Shown here in pieces: positions 62,787 to 64,000 of a DNA stretch of 64,000 nt. This stretch comes from Saprospiraceae bacterium (GTDB taxonomy: Bacteria; Bacteroidota; Bacteroidia; Chitinophagales; Saprospiraceae). The notes beneath the pieces were generated by a model. That model had not been told where the DNA came from, did not search any database, and saw only the letters and a list, made by a program, of their open reading frames with translations. Position 1 is the stretch's first letter; every line of letters begins with the position of its first letter. Where the stretch lies: NCBI GenBank assembly GCA_016715985.1, contig JADJXD010000001.1, positions 4,402,001-4,466,000 on the forward strand, in the 5' to 3' direction. The position numbers and the translations under genes were made by a program.

Positions 62787-64000
62787 ATGTCATTTAAATT
62801 AACTTCACATTACAGCCCTACCGGAGATCAACCGAAAGCTATTGAACAACTTGTAGATGGACTGAACAGGAATGAAAGGTCGCAGGTGTTGCTTGGCGTT
62901 ACCGGCTCAGGCAAAACTTTTACTATTGCCAATGTTATTGCTCAAGTTGAAAAGCCAACTTTAGTGCTAACACATAATAAAACGCTCACCGCCCAATTAT
63001 ATGCAGAGTTAACGGAATTTTTTCCTGAGAATGCTGTTGAGTTTTTTGTGTCTTATTATGATTATTACCAACCGGAAGCATATCTAACTTATTCAGATAC
63101 TTACATCGAGAAGGATCTCCAGATAAACGAAGAAGTAGATAAGTTGAGATTAAGAGCAACTTCGTCCCTATTATCGGGTCGTAGGGATGTGATCATTGTC
63201 TCATCGGTTTCCTGTATTTATGGTATGGGGAATCCGGAGGACTACAAATCCGGAATTATCAGGATTGACAAAGGACAAAAGATTACCCGTAACACATTTT
63301 TATACGCATTGGTGACAAGTCTTTACTCCAGAACGGAAACCGATTTTAAAAGAGCAACTTTCCGGGTGAAGGGCGATACTGTGGATATTAATCTGCCTTA
63401 TGTGGATTATGGATACAGGGTGATATTTTTTGGTGACGAGATCGAGCAAATAGAACAATTGGAAACGGTATCAGGCAAACGGATTAAATCATTGGATAAT
63501 GCCGCAATTTTTCCCGCCAATCTATATGTTGCTCCCAAAGACAGACTCAATGCCGTCATTCGGGATATCGAAGATGAGTTGAACAGACATGAAGTTTTTT
63601 TTCAATCTGAAGGAAGATATATTGAAGCTCAAAGGATAAGAGAGCGTGTTACTTTTGACCTGGAGATGATCAGAGAATTGGGATATTGTAGCGGAATTGA
63701 AAATTATTCCCGATTTTTTGATGGAAGGAAGCAAGGCACCAGACCTTTTTGTCTTCTGGATTATTTTCCGGATGATTACCTGATGGTTATCGATGAAAGC
63801 CACGTAACATTGCCACAAGTCAGAGGGATGTGGGGTGGGGACCGGGCCCGTAAAATCAATCTTGTGAATTATGGATTCAGACTGCCTTCTGCAATGGATA
63901 ACCGACCGTTGAGTTTTGAAGAGTTTGAATCTGTTATTAATCAGGTGATTTATGTCAGTGCTACTCCGGGAGATTATGAGTTGGAACAGACAGAAGGCGT
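62787..64000 (+). CDS. uvrB: Excinuclease ABC subunit B (5' part, cut by window edge)
   Basis: UvrB is the helicase-like damage-verification subunit of nucleotide excision repair. The first 404 residues are present: SPTGDQPKAI, Walker A GVTGSGKTFT, THNKTLTAQLY, the beta-hairpin region SYYDYYQPEAYL with TYIEKD, VDKLR, RRDVIIVSSVSCIYG, and VIDESHVTLPQ (motif II) to VSATPGDYE at the edge. The start is the ATG at 62787. The gene has not reached helicase motifs IV-VI or the UVR domain when the window ends. Confidence 0.97.
   Translation, partial: MSFKLTSHYSPTGDQPKAIEQLVDGLNRNERSQVLLGVTGSGKTFTIANVIAQVEKPTLVLTHNKTLTAQLYAELTEFFPENAVEFFVSYYDYYQPEAYLTYSDTYIEKDLQINEEVDKLRLRATSSLLSGRRDVIIVSSVSCIYGMGNPEDYKSGIIRIDKGQKITRNTFLYALVTSLYSRTETDFKRATFRVKGDTVDINLPYVDYGYRVIFFGDEIEQIEQLETVSGKRIKSLDNAAIFPANLYVAPKDRLNAVIRDIEDELNRHEVFFQSEGRYIEAQRIRERVTFDLEMIRELGYCSGIENYSRFFDGRKQGTRPFCLLDYFPDDYLMVIDESHVTLPQVRGMWGGDRARKINLVNYGFRLPSAMDNRPLSFEEFESVINQVIYVSATPGDYELEQTEG

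Overview
The window is a piece of a Bacteroidota chromosome, most likely from the Saprospiria side of the phylum, though that finer placement is only an impression. The evidence is: type IX secretion sorting domains of both kinds (type A on the S8 and M23 peptidases, type B on the 1806-residue adhesin); a TonB-dependent receptor paired with a DUF4249 lipoprotein; a three-gene Mla lipid transport operon; and promoters of the Bacteroidota form (TTG, about 20 nt, TAnnTTTG) in front of both tRNA genes and several protein genes. The DNA is AT-rich and no rRNA is present.

Layout. 1-7.8 kb: a type I restriction-modification locus on the minus strand (hsdR, then hsdM and a cut-off hsdS). It is invaded by three arrays of a 138-bp multi-hairpin repeat, a small Y1/HUH (IS200/RAYT-like) transposase, a heavily deleted DUF4062/AlbA-type gene and an IS21-like terminal remnant. 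8-30 kb: a hypothetical TPR-like protein, a DUF285 repeat surface protein, a GH13 lipoprotein, a methyltransferase-like protein, ygiD plus pirin, a hypothetical protein, the TonB receptor/DUF4249 pair and the giant adhesin. 30-36 kb: a compact stress/oxygen cluster. A FixL-like haem-PAS histidine kinase and a receiver-CRP/FNR fusion regulator lie between two minus-strand operons (CBS-USP-LOG and CBS-hypothetical). Each operon has a TGAT-N4-ATCA box at exactly the same distance from its -7 element. 36-44.5 kb: lspA, an S8 protease, mlaEFD, tRNA-Arg, a lipoprotein gene with a nonsense codon and a metallophosphoesterase. 45-52.8 kb: a plus-strand run of seven genes, namely a paraoxonase-like lactonase, an ACMSD-like decarboxylase, kynureninase, a dipeptide-epimerase-like enolase, an ATP-grasp ligase, a class I glutamine amidotransferase and an ATP-grasp-like protein. 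52.8-64 kb: an M23 peptidase gene with an in-frame amber codon, a beta-barrel-like protein, a TMTC-like membrane protein, dprA, dapA, a hypothetical protein, a frameshifted accA, tRNA-Asp, an antitoxin remnant, a second pirin, a low-complexity intergenic region and the start of uvrB.

How the genes may work together. The FixL-like kinase and the receiver-CRP protein plausibly control the two flanking stress operons through the shared boxes. The kynurenine genes lead directly into an epimerase/ATP-grasp/amidotransferase set, which looks like a small peptide or amide ligase pathway of unknown product. Three genes carry single-site lesions: TAA at 42162, TAG at 53437 and a one-base loss in accA near 60059. 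Because accA is normally essential, some or all of these may be consensus errors and should be checked against reads before being taken as biology.
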